Positions 26,840 to 35,648 of a stretch of DNA of 64,000 bases are shown here, one piece after another. This DNA is from Lacrimispora celerecrescens (GTDB lineage: Bacteria > Bacillota > Clostridia > Lachnospirales > Lachnospiraceae). Below the pieces are notes generated by a model. That model searched no databases. It worked only from the letters and a program-made list of their open reading frames with translations, and had not been told where the DNA came from. The translations under genes and the position numbers were made by a program. The stretch is taken from assembly GCF_000732605.1 (NCBI RefSeq), contig NZ_JPME01000006.1, positions 144,567-208,566 on the forward strand, written 5' to 3'. Positions within the stretch are counted from its first letter, which is position 1; every line of letters begins with the position of its first letter.

Positions 26840-26894
26840 AATGCAAAAAACGGTGCACATCTGATATGATTCAGGTGTGCGCCGTTTTTGCATT
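26840..26894. terminator. Bidirectional terminator between PTS remnant and HAD gene
   Basis: AATGCAAAAAACGG pairs with CCGTTTTTGCATT, and an inner arm GCACATCTGA pairs with TCAGGTGTGC. It has A/T runs on both sides and serves the convergent genes. Confidence 0.85.
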
Positions 26895-26943
26895 ATTATA
26901 AAAGACCAGTAGGAATGCCCATGTTTTTTATATCGTGAGCACT

Positions 26944-27816
26944 TCACCTATTTTCCTGAAACACAAGCTTGCGAATGGCCCAGGCAACCCCATCCTCTGC
27001 ATTGGATTTCGTATGGTATTTTGCGGCATCCCGAATACAGGACATGGCATTTTCCATAGCGACAGTCCATCCGAATTCCGGTGTGAACATGGACAGATCA
27101 TTGTCGCTGTCTCCAAGCACCATCACATCCTTAAGAGAGATTCCCTTTTGCTCTGCATATGCTTTCAAAACCAGCCCTTTTTGAGCCGCCTGATTGGTCA
27201 GCTCAATATTGTCGGGGAAAGAGGAGGCTGCAGCCACATCCGGATAGTCTGCGAAGATTTCTTTTAATTCTGCAGCCTTTTGGACAGGAAGCCCGTTACT
27301 GCATATCTTAAATACATCACTGTCCTGAGGAAGCTCTTTAAGAGAAGAAATAAAGGTCGTGGATTCCATCCGCATTTGTACGGCAGCTTCCAGCTCTTGG
27401 GAAATGTGAGCAGAAGAGCTGAATTTCTTTTTTATGAAGGAGTATATCTCGTTTAACTTCCGCTCTTTTGGGGTAGTGGTATACCGCCCGCCGGAAGTAA
27501 GTATATCCATATCTGCCTGTTGCTCTGTAAGGATCCGATCAATGTCTACAAGGTTCTGAGAGGTAAGAGGAATCTCACTCAGTATTTCACCATCCTGACT
27601 GTATACGGCAGCCCCGCTTAAGCAGATATAGCTGCATGAAATATTACAGGCATCCATAACGGCTTTTGCTTCTTGATAATCCCGTCCGCTGCAGATTAAA
27701 AATTCTATGTCCGCGCGCTCAAGCCTGCGGATTGCATCTACATTGGCTTTTGAGATATTGGTCTGAGGGTTTAAAAGGGTGCCGTCCATATCGGAGGCGA
27801 TCAGTCGGATGCTCAT
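26944..27816 (-). CDS. Cof-type HAD-IIB sugar-phosphate phosphatase
   Basis: A 290-residue HAD-superfamily hydrolase of subclass IIB, typically dephosphorylating sugar phosphates or FMN-like compounds. Motif I is ASDMDGTLLN (nucleophile Asp9 with general acid Asp11), motif II ICSGR, motif III a Lys near GLVLKAYAEQKG, and motif IV MVLGDSDNDLSMF. The alpha/beta C2 cap lies between motifs II and III. AGGAG upstream of ATG 27816. It is divergent from the nucleoside operon and convergent with the beta-glucoside operon; substrate unknown. Confidence 0.9.
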   Translation of the reverse strand: MSIRLIASDMDGTLLNPQTNISKANVDAIRRLERADIEFLICSGRDYQEAKAVMDACNISCSYICLSGAAVYSQDGEILSEIPLTSQNLVDIDRILTEQQADMDILTSGGRYTTTPKERKLNEIYSFIKKKFSSSAHISQELEAAVQMRMESTTFISSLKELPQDSDVFKICSNGLPVQKAAELKEIFADYPDVAAASSFPDNIELTNQAAQKGLVLKAYAEQKGISLKDVMVLGDSDNDLSMFTPEFGWTVAMENAMSCIRDAAKYHTKSNAEDGVAWAIRKLVFQENR

Positions 27817-28173
27817 AGCAAGTAATCTCCTTTGTCCTGGTTATGTATTCATGTTCTCATACTTAGCTTATCTTAAATTTGCCTGTTCGTCAATGAAGAG
27901 GGGCCAGGATGCCCTAAATTCATCAGTTTTCCTATCTTCTATCAGGTTTCTTCCCCTCCTTTTTACAAACCCTACATATGACGTTTAAACAATGCCGGGC
28001 TTTTCATTTTTTCGCAGCACAGGGGCAAAATGTTTTTAGAATTTCAAGGGGTTGACACCCGTCCCTCCAGCAGAAAACGGAAAGAAAGTATGACTTGTTT
28101 TTGCTGATATCGTCTCGATTAATACAATGAATTGCACAATAATTCTAATGATAATAATTCTTTATATCTAAAT
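27817..28173. other. Long leader region upstream of the nucleoside operon
   Basis: About 350 bases without a credible gene. It holds the start region of the minus-strand HAD gene and a TTGACA at 28054. No riboswitch consensus (purine, adenine, guanidine) was recognised. It ends at the terminator hairpin at 28174-28209, so a short non-coding transcript from here is possible. Confidence 0.4.
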
Positions 28174-28209
28174 GATATCTATTAAAATCAAAAATAGATG
28201 TCTTTTTTT
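28174..28209 (+). terminator. Terminator upstream of the nucleoside operon promoter
   Basis: GATATCTATT (28174-28183) pairs with AATAGATGTC (28193-28202) with one wobble, followed by seven T residues. No gene precedes it on this strand, so it either ends a leader RNA or insulates the operon. Confidence 0.75.
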
Positions 28210-28252
28210 GTATGTTTTGCACTTAAAAAAAGAAATTTTAAAAGAAAACATA

Positions 28253-28281
28253 TTGACAACTTGGCAGCCAAGTGATATTCT
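28253..28281 (+). promoter_or_regulatory. Promoter of the nucleoside salvage operon
   Basis: Consensus TTGACA (28253-28258), 17-base spacer, TATTCT (28276-28281). The first operator copy fills the spacer. Confidence 0.85.
28258..28274. promoter_or_regulatory. Operator copy 1
   Basis: The 15-base palindrome ACTTGGCAGCCAAGT (28259-28273) lies between the -35 and -10 boxes. Bound protein would exclude RNA polymerase. It probably binds the GntR regulator encoded by the second gene of the operon. Confidence 0.85.
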
Positions 28282-28290
28282 AATGCCAAC

Positions 28291-28307
28291 AACTTGGCAG
28301 CCAAGTT
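28291..28307. promoter_or_regulatory. Operator copy 2
   Basis: AACTTGGCAGCCAAGTT is an exact 17-base palindrome, identical in its core to copy 1. Centre-to-centre distance is 33 bases, close to three helical turns, so two dimers could bind the same DNA face. It lies just after the likely transcription start. Confidence 0.85.
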
Positions 28308-28342
28308 AAAAAACGACAAATATACTACAAAAGGAGGAGAAT

Positions 28343-29116
28343 ATGGATAAATTGAAAATGATGCATATTGGAATCTCAAAAGGCGATGTTGGAAGGTATG
28401 TTTTTTTACCGGGGAGTCCGGAGAGAGCAGAAAAGATTGCCGCTCATTTTGACAATCCAAGGGAAATTGCATATAACCGTGAGTTCAGAACATTTGTTGG
28501 GGAACTTGATGGGACGAGAGTGGCAGTTACCAGTACCGGAATCGGAGGGCCTTCTGCCGCCATTGCCATGGAGGAGCTTTATCAGTGCGGCGCGGATACC
28601 ATGCTTCGCATCGGTTCCGGCGCTTCAACTTCAGAAAAAGTGAAGACAGGGGACATCGTGATTCCCAATGGAGCTATTCGGATGGAAGGCGTCAGCAATC
28701 ATTATTTGCCGGTGGAATTCCCTGCGGTTCCGGACTTTTCCATGATAAAAGAGCTGGAGGCCGCGTCTAGGCGGCTGAATATGCCCTATAATGTGGGAGT
28801 TACCATCACAAAAGCCTCCTTTTACAGTCAGACTCAGCCAGAGAAAAAACCGGTAAAAGATGAGATCCTTCATAAATGGAGTGCATACGAGGCAGGCGGT
28901 GCCACCTCTACAAGCATGGAATGTTCCACCCTGTTTCTGGTAGCGGCCAGTTTGGGAATACGGGCAGCTTCCGTTTTAGTAAGTGCCACGGATTATAAGA
29001 ATTCCCCGGAAAAGGACAGAGTACCGCTTACGGAATTAGAAAACAGAGTGATTCTGGTTGGCATTGAGGCGATGAGAGCCATAATAAAAAATGATTTGGT
29101 GGGGAGATTGGTATGA
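28343..29116 (+). CDS. Uridine-phosphorylase-family nucleoside phosphorylase (copy 1)
   Basis: A 257-residue nucleoside phosphorylase of the NP-I family, which uses phosphate to split a nucleoside into base and (deoxy)ribose-1-phosphate in the cytoplasm. Motifs: FLPGSPERA (phosphate loop), TSTGIGGPSAAIA, RIGSGAS and the TSTSMECSTLF ribose/Met-Glu segment. Very similar to the gene at 35649, less so to 34815. It leads the operon behind the double operator; AAAGGAGGAG precedes the ATG and its end overlaps the GntR start (ATGATGG). Confidence 0.9.
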   Translation: MDKLKMMHIGISKGDVGRYVFLPGSPERAEKIAAHFDNPREIAYNREFRTFVGELDGTRVAVTSTGIGGPSAAIAMEELYQCGADTMLRIGSGASTSEKVKTGDIVIPNGAIRMEGVSNHYLPVEFPAVPDFSMIKELEAASRRLNMPYNVGVTITKASFYSQTQPEKKPVKDEILHKWSAYEAGGATSTSMECSTLFLVAASLGIRAASVLVSATDYKNSPEKDRVPLTELENRVILVGIEAMRAIIKNDLVGRLV

Positions 29117-29879
29117 TGGATTATAATAAGATGCCGCTTCTGGAGGAAGATATTTCAGAGAACCTGGTGATTCCGAACTACGTAAAAATTTATGATATTA
29201 TTTTTAATTTAATCGTAGAAGGCGTGATCAAAGCAGGAGATGTTGTACCAAGTGAAAATAAGCTGGCTAATTACTGGAAGGTCAGCCGCGGTACGGTCAG
29301 AATGGCTATGAGAAAGCTGGAAGAGGATGGATATATAAATAAGACCCAGGGGAAGCAGGCGGTAGTCTCGACACATGCTCTGCAATACAAGGACGGATTC
29401 CAGTGGCTGTTTAACCCGTGCATTGAGAACTGCGTGGATACCATTGATGAGATTAAGATTTCCGCCCAGTACCAGCCTGCGGTGTCTACGTTGCTCATGA
29501 GCTGGGGTATAAAAAGCCGGGAGATTTAATGGTTTTTACCAGTACGGATTATTTTTCCAACGGGCGCCAGGTGGCAAACACGGTCACGATTTTTGATGCG
29601 GAATTCATGGAGAAATTCCAGCTGGATATGAATGACATAGAAAATATGAAGGAGTTCAGCACTTATGGACTGTATCGGATGGCAAAGCATGCAAAGACTG
29701 TATTCAATGTGCTGAATGCAGATGCGGATTCCTATATAGCAGGCATTAATAAAAATGAGCCGGTCATTATTGTGGAAGAGATCCTGGTAGAAGAGGGGGA
29801 TAAGCAGCTCAGCTATGCCAAGCACCAGCTTCTCGGAAGTATGTACCGTTTCTCTATGGAGCGCAAGTCTCATATGTAA
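29113..29879 (+). pseudogene. Frameshifted GntR/UTRA regulator of the nucleoside operon
   Basis: The first frame (29113-29529) encodes a GntR winged helix (SENKLANYWKVSRGTVRMAMRKLEEDG) and the start of a UTRA domain. From about 29478 the homology continues in the -1 frame (CGVYVAHELGYKKPGDLMVFTSTDYF) to 29879, giving an expected product of about 254 residues. One missing base near 29478-29490 explains it. It overlaps the preceding phosphorylase gene. If the shift is real, the operon has lost its likely autorepressor. If it is a sequence error, the regulator is intact and is the best candidate to bind the two palindromes. Confidence 0.85.
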
Positions 29880-29880
29880 T

Positions 29881-29935
29881 TGAAAAAGAGCAGACCGGTC
29901 CAAGGGTCTTTTAAAAGTGCGGAAAGCTCTTTTCA
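29881..29935 (+). other. Hairpin before the lipoprotein gene
   Basis: TGAAAAAGAGC (29881-29891) can pair with GCTCTTTTCA (29926-29935). No following T run. Possible 5' stabiliser of the lipoprotein message. Confidence 0.45.
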
Positions 29936-29986
29936 AATATACTGAAAAACAAACACAAGCAACGCAGCAACAGAAAGGAGAAAGGA

Positions 29987-31150
29987 ATGAAAAAAACGTT
30001 TCAATTGATTCTTACAGGGGTACTTGCCTGCGCCATGCTCACCGCATGCGGCAAAACAAATGACAGCGTACAGACGACTGCCGGAAAACAGGAGCAAACA
30101 GAAGGGACGGGTGCAGCAAGCGGAGAAAAAACTTCGGATAAGCCGTTAAAGGCCGTGTATCTGGTAAACGGAAACCTGGGGGACAAAGGTTTTTATGATT
30201 CAGCGGCCAGCGGCCTTTATCGTATGAGAGATGAACTGGGGGCCGACATCAAGGTGGTTGAAATGGGACGGGACGAGACCAGCTATGAAGGACATTTCAC
30301 GGACGTATCCGAGCAGGATTGGGATGTCATCATTGCAGGTACCTGGTCCGTGAAGGAGGTAGCACAAAATACGGCCGCACAGTATCCTGACAAAAAGTAT
30401 ATTTTCTTTGACAGCGATGTGGACCGGACGATTGTTGCTGACGGAAATATGATGGGTATTACATACAATTCCAACCAGGGCTCTTTCTTAGCCGGTGTCC
30501 TGGCTGCCCAGATGCTTGATTCCGGAGACGCAAAGATCGACGCATCCAAGAGAACCTTAGGCTTTATCGGATCCATGGATGTGGCAAATATCAATGACTT
30601 CCTGGTAGGATATCTAGAAGGTGTGAAATACGTAGATCCAAGCATCAAGGTGATCCCTTCCTATGTGGGTTCCTTTGAAGATGTTCCCAAATGTCTTGAA
30701 ATGACCACCCAGTTATACAACCAGGGCGCACAGATCGTATATGCGCCTGCGTCACAAAGTATTCTTGGCGCAGCAACTGCGGCAAACAACGTTGACAAAT
30801 ACTTAATAGCCTGTGACCAGGATCTGTATACCCAGTTAAAGGATACGAATCCTGAGATCGCAAAGAACATTTTGACATCAACCCTGAAAAATGTGGGAGA
30901 TTCCCTTGTAACAGCAGTTAAAGGCCTTATGGACAACTCCATGACCTGTGACGAGACCTATGCTCTTGGCCTTGACAGCGGTGCAGTGGGTCTGGCTCAG
31001 AATGATAATTTTAACACCATTGTCCCAGAGGATATCAAGAAGAATCTTGATGTGGTAAAGGACAAGATCATTAAGGGTGATATTACGGTAGGAAGCGCTA
31101 TGAAGATGACGACGGAAGAAGTAGCCGCATTACGTGACAGCATGAAATAA
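29987..31150 (+). CDS. BMP-family nucleoside-binding lipoprotein of an ABC importer
   Basis: A 387-residue extracellular lipoprotein: signal peptide with lipobox LTAC (Cys about 21), then a Ser/Thr/Gln-rich linker and a periplasmic-binding-like fold (VYLVNGNLGDKGFYDSAASG, then NSNQGSFLAGVLAA). Relatives (BmpA/PnrA/BmpD) bind purine or pyrimidine nucleosides. AAAGGAGAAAGG precedes the ATG. It is followed by a strong hairpin and then the ATPase and two permeases, the standard order for this family (like yufN-yufO-yufP-yufQ of Bacillus). Confidence 0.95.
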   Translation: MKKTFQLILTGVLACAMLTACGKTNDSVQTTAGKQEQTEGTGAASGEKTSDKPLKAVYLVNGNLGDKGFYDSAASGLYRMRDELGADIKVVEMGRDETSYEGHFTDVSEQDWDVIIAGTWSVKEVAQNTAAQYPDKKYIFFDSDVDRTIVADGNMMGITYNSNQGSFLAGVLAAQMLDSGDAKIDASKRTLGFIGSMDVANINDFLVGYLEGVKYVDPSIKVIPSYVGSFEDVPKCLEMTTQLYNQGAQIVYAPASQSILGAATAANNVDKYLIACDQDLYTQLKDTNPEIAKNILTSTLKNVGDSLVTAVKGLMDNSMTCDETYALGLDSGAVGLAQNDNFNTIVPEDIKKNLDVVKDKIIKGDITVGSAMKMTTEEVAALRDSMK

Positions 31151-31187
31151 GCCTGTTATTGAAACCATAGGGCACCGGTAATCCATG

Positions 31188-31229
31188 GGGCAGCAGCAAA
31201 CTAAATGGTCAACTTTGCTGCTGCCCTTT
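31188..31229 (+). terminator. Attenuating terminator between lipoprotein and ATPase genes
   Basis: A 13-base perfect stem (GGGCAGCAGCAAA at 31188-31200 with TTTGCTGCTGCCC at 31214-31226) followed by TTTCC. A strong stem with a weak tail would allow partial read-through, so the binding protein is made in excess over the membrane complex. Confidence 0.8.
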
Positions 31230-31256
31230 CCAAAAGGATTTTTAAGGAGTAAAAGG

Positions 31257-32819
31257 ATGGAAGAGAAAAAAGAAGTATTGCGGATGGAAAATATCGTTAA
31301 AGTATACTCCAATGGCGTAATGGCGAATAAGGGAATCAACTTCTCTGTACTTGCCGGAGAAATCCATGCTTTGTCCGGAGAAAACGGAGCGGGTAAATCC
31401 ACTTTAATGAAAATCATTTTTGGCGAAGAGCAGCCGACATCAGGAGATATCTACGTCAATGGCGAAAAAACCATCATTTCTTCTCCTCAATTAGCGATCA
31501 GTCTGGGGATCGGAATGGTACACCAGCATTTCATGCTGGTTCCATCGCTTACGGTTGCGGAGAATGTTATTCTGGGCGTTGAACCCAGAAAAGGCTTGCT
31601 GATCAACAGGAAGAAAGCCCACAGGCAGGTAGAAGAGATGGCGGATAAATTCAATATGCAGGTGAGCCCAAGGGCAAGGATTGAAGATTTAACCGTTGGC
31701 CAAAAGCAAAAGGTGGAGATACTGAAAGCATTGTTCCGGGGAGCGAAGATACTGATTTTAGATGAGCCTACCGCAGTCTTGACCCCTCAGGAAACCACCG
31801 AATTATTTGAGGAATTAAAGAGGCTTAAGAGCAATGGCTATACCATAATTTTCATTTCCCATAAGCTGAATGAAGTAAAGGAACTGTGTGACAGGATTTC
31901 CATTATACGCCAGGGAAGGTCCATGGGGCTGTATGATATGAAGGATGTAACGGAACAGGACATCTCCAACCTTATGGTGGGAAGGGACGTTATACTGAAC
32001 ATAGAGAAAAAACCGCCTGAGATCGGAGATCCCACCATCCGGGTAAAGGATTTAAACATTTCCGGTGAAAACGGGAAAACTTTTGTAAACAATGTATCTT
32101 TTCTGTTAAGGGAAGGAGAGATCCTTGGAATTGCTGGTGTAGAGGGCAACGGCCAGTCCGAGCTGGCGGAATCTTTGACAGGGCTTCGAAAGTATAATTC
32201 CGGTTCCATCGAGATGTGCGGCAAGGAGATTTCCGGCTGCAATATTAAAGATATACGGGCACTTTCTGTTTCCCATATTCCGGAGGACCGCATGACCACC
32301 GGTGTGGCCCCAGCGCTGTCCATCACGGAAAATACTCTTTCAGATAAAATATCCCAGGAGAAGTTTTCAAAGCTTGGAATCATCGACAAAGGAAAGATAA
32401 AGCAGTACGGGCTTGAAATGGCAAAGGATTATCAGGTGCTGTGCAAAAATCCGGATGTCAGGATTGACAGCCTCTCCGGCGGCAATATCCAAAAGGCAGT
32501 CCTTGCCAGGGAACTGTCCAGCGACCCCAAGGTCATCATTGCCAACCAGCCTACCAGGGGTGTGGATGTTGGTGCAACTGAATTCATCCGTAAAAGGCTG
32601 ATCAAAATGAGAGACAATAAAAAATCTGTATTGCTCATCAGCTCAGATTTAAATGAAGTGCTGGGATTATCCGACAGCATCATTGTCATGCATGACGGAC
32701 AGATTGTGGCGTATTTCCCGGATGCAGGGAAGATCAGCGAGCTTGAGCTTGGAAAATATATGCTTGGTATTGAAAAGCAGTCTGAATCAGAGATAAAGGA
32801 GGCTTGTCATGGACAGTAA
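31257..32819 (+). CDS. Nucleoside ABC importer, duplicated ATPase
   Basis: A 520-residue protein with two ABC domains in tandem, as in sugar/nucleoside importers. Domain 1 has Walker A GENGAGKST, signature LTVGQKQKVEIL and Walker B ILDEPTAVLTP. Domain 2 has a degenerate Walker A (GVEGNGQSELAE) but an LSGGNIQKAVLARE signature and a NQPTRGVDVGA D-loop region. ATG 31257 is chosen because AAGGAGTAAAAGG precedes it; a longer frame starts in the attenuator hairpin. Overlaps the first permease by 11 bases. Confidence 0.95.
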   Translation: MEEKKEVLRMENIVKVYSNGVMANKGINFSVLAGEIHALSGENGAGKSTLMKIIFGEEQPTSGDIYVNGEKTIISSPQLAISLGIGMVHQHFMLVPSLTVAENVILGVEPRKGLLINRKKAHRQVEEMADKFNMQVSPRARIEDLTVGQKQKVEILKALFRGAKILILDEPTAVLTPQETTELFEELKRLKSNGYTIIFISHKLNEVKELCDRISIIRQGRSMGLYDMKDVTEQDISNLMVGRDVILNIEKKPPEIGDPTIRVKDLNISGENGKTFVNNVSFLLREGEILGIAGVEGNGQSELAESLTGLRKYNSGSIEMCGKEISGCNIKDIRALSVSHIPEDRMTTGVAPALSITENTLSDKISQEKFSKLGIIDKGKIKQYGLEMAKDYQVLCKNPDVRIDSLSGGNIQKAVLARELSSDPKVIIANQPTRGVDVGATEFIRKRLIKMRDNKKSVLLISSDLNEVLGLSDSIIVMHDGQIVAYFPDAGKISELELGKYMLGIEKQSESEIKEACHGQ

Positions 32820-33897
32820 TAAACGGATTCACTTAATCGTGGATATGGCAAAACTGATGATAGCAATTTTGGTGTCCTGCGGTCTTGTCACAGCGATTGT
32901 TTTAGGAACCAGTTCTGAACCGATGAATGCCTTTTTCAGTTTTTTCATCGGTCCATTTACCTCCTTCCGCCGCATCGGCAATATTGTGGAGGCAGCTTCC
33001 CCGCTTATGTTTACGGCTTTGGCCGTTATCCTGATTTTTGGAGCAGGTCAGTTTTCCATGATTGCAGAGGGAGCTTTTTTCATCGGAACCCTTGGTGCGA
33101 TGATGGTTGCGACCTCTGTCCCCCTTCCGACCGGCATTCATTCCGCAGTAGCATTGCTGGTGGCAGCAGCCATGGGAGCTACCGTAGCCCTGATTCCTGC
33201 GCTGTTAAAAATGAAATGGCAGGTTTCAGAAGTAGTGACCTCACTGATGCTAAACTATATCGTCCAGTTTTTTTCAATCTATATGGTAAGCTACTATTTC
33301 CGTGAAGTCAGCAGTTCAAGCCTTGCTTCCATAGCATTTCTGGATACTTCCCTGCTGCCGGTGATCATAGGGGGCACCAGGATCCATGCCGGAATTATCC
33401 TTGCGGTTATCCTCTGTCTGCTCATTTATTTTCTGCTCTTCCGTACTACCTTTGGAATGAAGTTAAGAATTGTAGGAAACAATCCGAAGTTTGCAAACTA
33501 CTCGGGGATAAAGGTCACCGGCATCATGGTAGCCTCCCAGGTAATTGCCGGTGCCCTGGCAGGAATGGGTGGAGGTGCGGAACTATTGGGCATGTATACC
33601 CGTTTTAAATGGACCTCAAGTCCGGGATACGGATGGACCGGCATTGCCGTCGCCTTACTTGCCAGAAACAATCCCCTCCTGGTGCCCCTTGCGGCTCTAT
33701 TTATGGGGTATCTGAATGTGGGAGCAAACATTATGGCAAGAAACAGCGATGTCAGCAGTGAGGTGGTAAAGATCATCCAGGGAGTCATGATCCTAATGAT
33801 CGCAGCCGAGGCTTTGCTTAAGAAATGGAAGCAGAGAATGATCGTTGAGGCTGCAAAGGCAGAAACTGGAATGAAAGGAGATGTAGTAAATGATTGA
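32809..33897 (+). CDS. Nucleoside ABC importer permease 1
   Basis: A 362-residue membrane protein of the branched-chain amino-acid/sugar (BPD-transp 2) permease superfamily with eight to ten hydrophobic segments. The FRTTFGMKLRIVGNNPKFANYSGI loop, which contacts the ATPase, is conserved. AAGGAGG precedes the start, which lies within the ATPase gene. Pairs with the next gene as the heterodimeric channel. Confidence 0.94.
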   Translation: MDSNKRIHLIVDMAKLMIAILVSCGLVTAIVLGTSSEPMNAFFSFFIGPFTSFRRIGNIVEAASPLMFTALAVILIFGAGQFSMIAEGAFFIGTLGAMMVATSVPLPTGIHSAVALLVAAAMGATVALIPALLKMKWQVSEVVTSLMLNYIVQFFSIYMVSYYFREVSSSSLASIAFLDTSLLPVIIGGTRIHAGIILAVILCLLIYFLLFRTTFGMKLRIVGNNPKFANYSGIKVTGIMVASQVIAGALAGMGGGAELLGMYTRFKWTSSPGYGWTGIAVALLARNNPLLVPLAALFMGYLNVGANIMARNSDVSSEVVKIIQGVMILMIAAEALLKKWKQRMIVEAAKAETGMKGDVVND

Positions 33898-34828
33898 TTA
33901 CTCATTTATCGTTGATTTCCTTTTTATGTGGATTCGTGTGGCAACTCCAATTTTACTTACTTCTTTGGGCGCAGTGATCTGTGAAAGAACGGGAGTGGTC
34001 AATCTTGGATTGGATGGGATCATGCTCATTTCGGCCCTCTTCGGAGTTCTGGGAAGTGCATGGGGAGGTAATCTGTTTTGGGGGCTTGCGGCAGGTGTTG
34101 GTGCGGCCTTAATAGTAAGCGGGGTTTTCGCATACTTCCATCTGATGCTAAAGGCCAACGCTGTTTTGTGCGGTACGGCAGTTAACACCATAGCCGGCGG
34201 GCTTACGGTCTTTGTGCTCCAGCTTGCAACAGGGGAAAAGGGGTCTAGTTCATCCTTAAAGAGTTTTAGCTTTCCAGCAGTTAACATACCTATTATAAAA
34301 GATATTCCAGTCCTTGGAGATATTTTATCCGGCCACAATGTGATCACCTATTTTGCCTTTCTCATGGTGATCGTGATTACAGTCTTTTTATACCGTACTC
34401 CAATGGGACTTCGTATGAGGGCAGTAGGGGAAAATCCCAGCGCTGCTTCCAGCGTAGGGCAAAATGTAGTTAAAATCCGGTTTCTGGCTATTTTATTATG
34501 CGGTGTTATGGCGGGAATGGGAGGAATGTATTTATCCATGGGTTACTTATCCATGTTCACCAGGGACATGGTAGCCGGACGCGGGTTTATCGCTCTCGCA
34601 GCCTGCGCCATGGGACAGGCGAACCCGGTGGGAGCCTTAATCTCTTCCATGGTATTTTCCTTCTTTGACGGCCTTTCCAATATCCTTCAGCTTTTGCAGA
34701 TACCATCAGAATTTGTTCAGATGCTGCCTTACGGGGCGACCATTTTAGGTTTAACCGTTTACTCCATTCAAAAGCAGCGGCAGAAAAACAAGAAAAACAA
34801 GGAGATACAGCAAAATGTCATTAAATAA
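33890..34828 (+). CDS. Nucleoside ABC importer permease 2
   Basis: A 312-residue permease of the same superfamily. It starts with ERTGVVNLGLDGIM and carries the ATPase-contact loop YRTPMGLRMRAVGENPSAA. Overlaps the previous gene by eight bases and the following phosphorylase by 14 bases, so the transporter and the enzymes are translationally linked. AAGGAGATG precedes the ATG. Confidence 0.94.
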   Translation: MIDYSFIVDFLFMWIRVATPILLTSLGAVICERTGVVNLGLDGIMLISALFGVLGSAWGGNLFWGLAAGVGAALIVSGVFAYFHLMLKANAVLCGTAVNTIAGGLTVFVLQLATGEKGSSSSLKSFSFPAVNIPIIKDIPVLGDILSGHNVITYFAFLMVIVITVFLYRTPMGLRMRAVGENPSAASSVGQNVVKIRFLAILLCGVMAGMGGMYLSMGYLSMFTRDMVAGRGFIALAACAMGQANPVGALISSMVFSFFDGLSNILQLLQIPSEFVQMLPYGATILGLTVYSIQKQRQKNKKNKEIQQNVIK

Positions 34829-35585
34829 AGATGAAAAAACCCTTGGTAAAAGACAGTACCACATCCATTTGAATCCCGGAGATATCGGCGACTATGTTTT
34901 GCTTCCAGGCGATCCGGCCCGTTCCGACCGAGTGGCAAAATATCTGGAAGATGCCAGGCTGGTAGCCAATAACCGGGAACACCGCACCTTTACAGGATAC
35001 TATAAAGGGGTAAAGGTTTCTGTTACATCAACGGGAATGGGCTGCCCGTCGGCAGCCATTGCAGCGGAAGAACTGATCAATATCGGCGCAAAATGCTTAA
35101 TCCGTATTGGCAGCAGTGCAGCCTTGCAGGAAGGGATCAAAATCGGCGATTTGATGATTTCCACCGCTTCCATGAAAAATGAAGGAACCTCCAGATTTTA
35201 CGTGCCGGATTGTTTCCCGGCAGTACCGGATTTTGACTTGACAAGAGTGTTGATTGACACGGCAAAGGATATGAAAGATGAAATTTCCGGCAGTCTCTAT
35301 TATGGGATCAATGCCAGCGACGATGCGTTTTACGGTGAAACTGAGGAATGGATCGGAAAATTATCAAAGCTTGGCTGCTTAAATGTTGAGATGGAAAGCT
35401 CCGCCCTTTATACGGTATGCCACCGCAGAAAGGTTAGAGGGGCTATGATCAGTGCCGTATCCGGCAATATTGTTACAGGCGATGTGATTTATGAAACTGA
35501 AAATACGGGACTGGCAGCAGGCTGGGATGATGAGATCCGGGTTGTTTTAGAGGCGATTTACCGCTTTGAACAGGAGAAGCGGTAA
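34815..35585 (+). CDS. Uridine-phosphorylase-family nucleoside phosphorylase (copy 2)
   Basis: A 256-residue NP-I family enzyme, predicted to phosphorolyse uridine or related nucleosides. Motifs: LLPGDPARSDRVA, TSTGMGCPSAAIA, RIGSSAA and LNVEMESSALYT (ribose-binding Met-Glu). It keeps the GDPARxDR form typical of true uridine phosphorylases, unlike copies 1 and 3 (GS.ERA), so it may be the uridine enzyme while the others act on different nucleosides. Confidence 0.92.
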   Translation: MSLNKDEKTLGKRQYHIHLNPGDIGDYVLLPGDPARSDRVAKYLEDARLVANNREHRTFTGYYKGVKVSVTSTGMGCPSAAIAAEELINIGAKCLIRIGSSAALQEGIKIGDLMISTASMKNEGTSRFYVPDCFPAVPDFDLTRVLIDTAKDMKDEISGSLYYGINASDDAFYGETEEWIGKLSKLGCLNVEMESSALYTVCHRRKVRGAMISAVSGNIVTGDVIYETENTGLAAGWDDEIRVVLEAIYRFEQEKR

Positions 35586-35648
35586 GGGTATCCCTCCATG
35601 CCCAGAAAGCGTGGGCATAAAATAGGAAAAGACAGGAGAAAACAGGAC

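Noticed and set aside
27950..28200. Possible purine riboswitch upstream of the nucleoside operon
   Set aside because: None of the conserved junction sequences could be found; only a terminator is supported.
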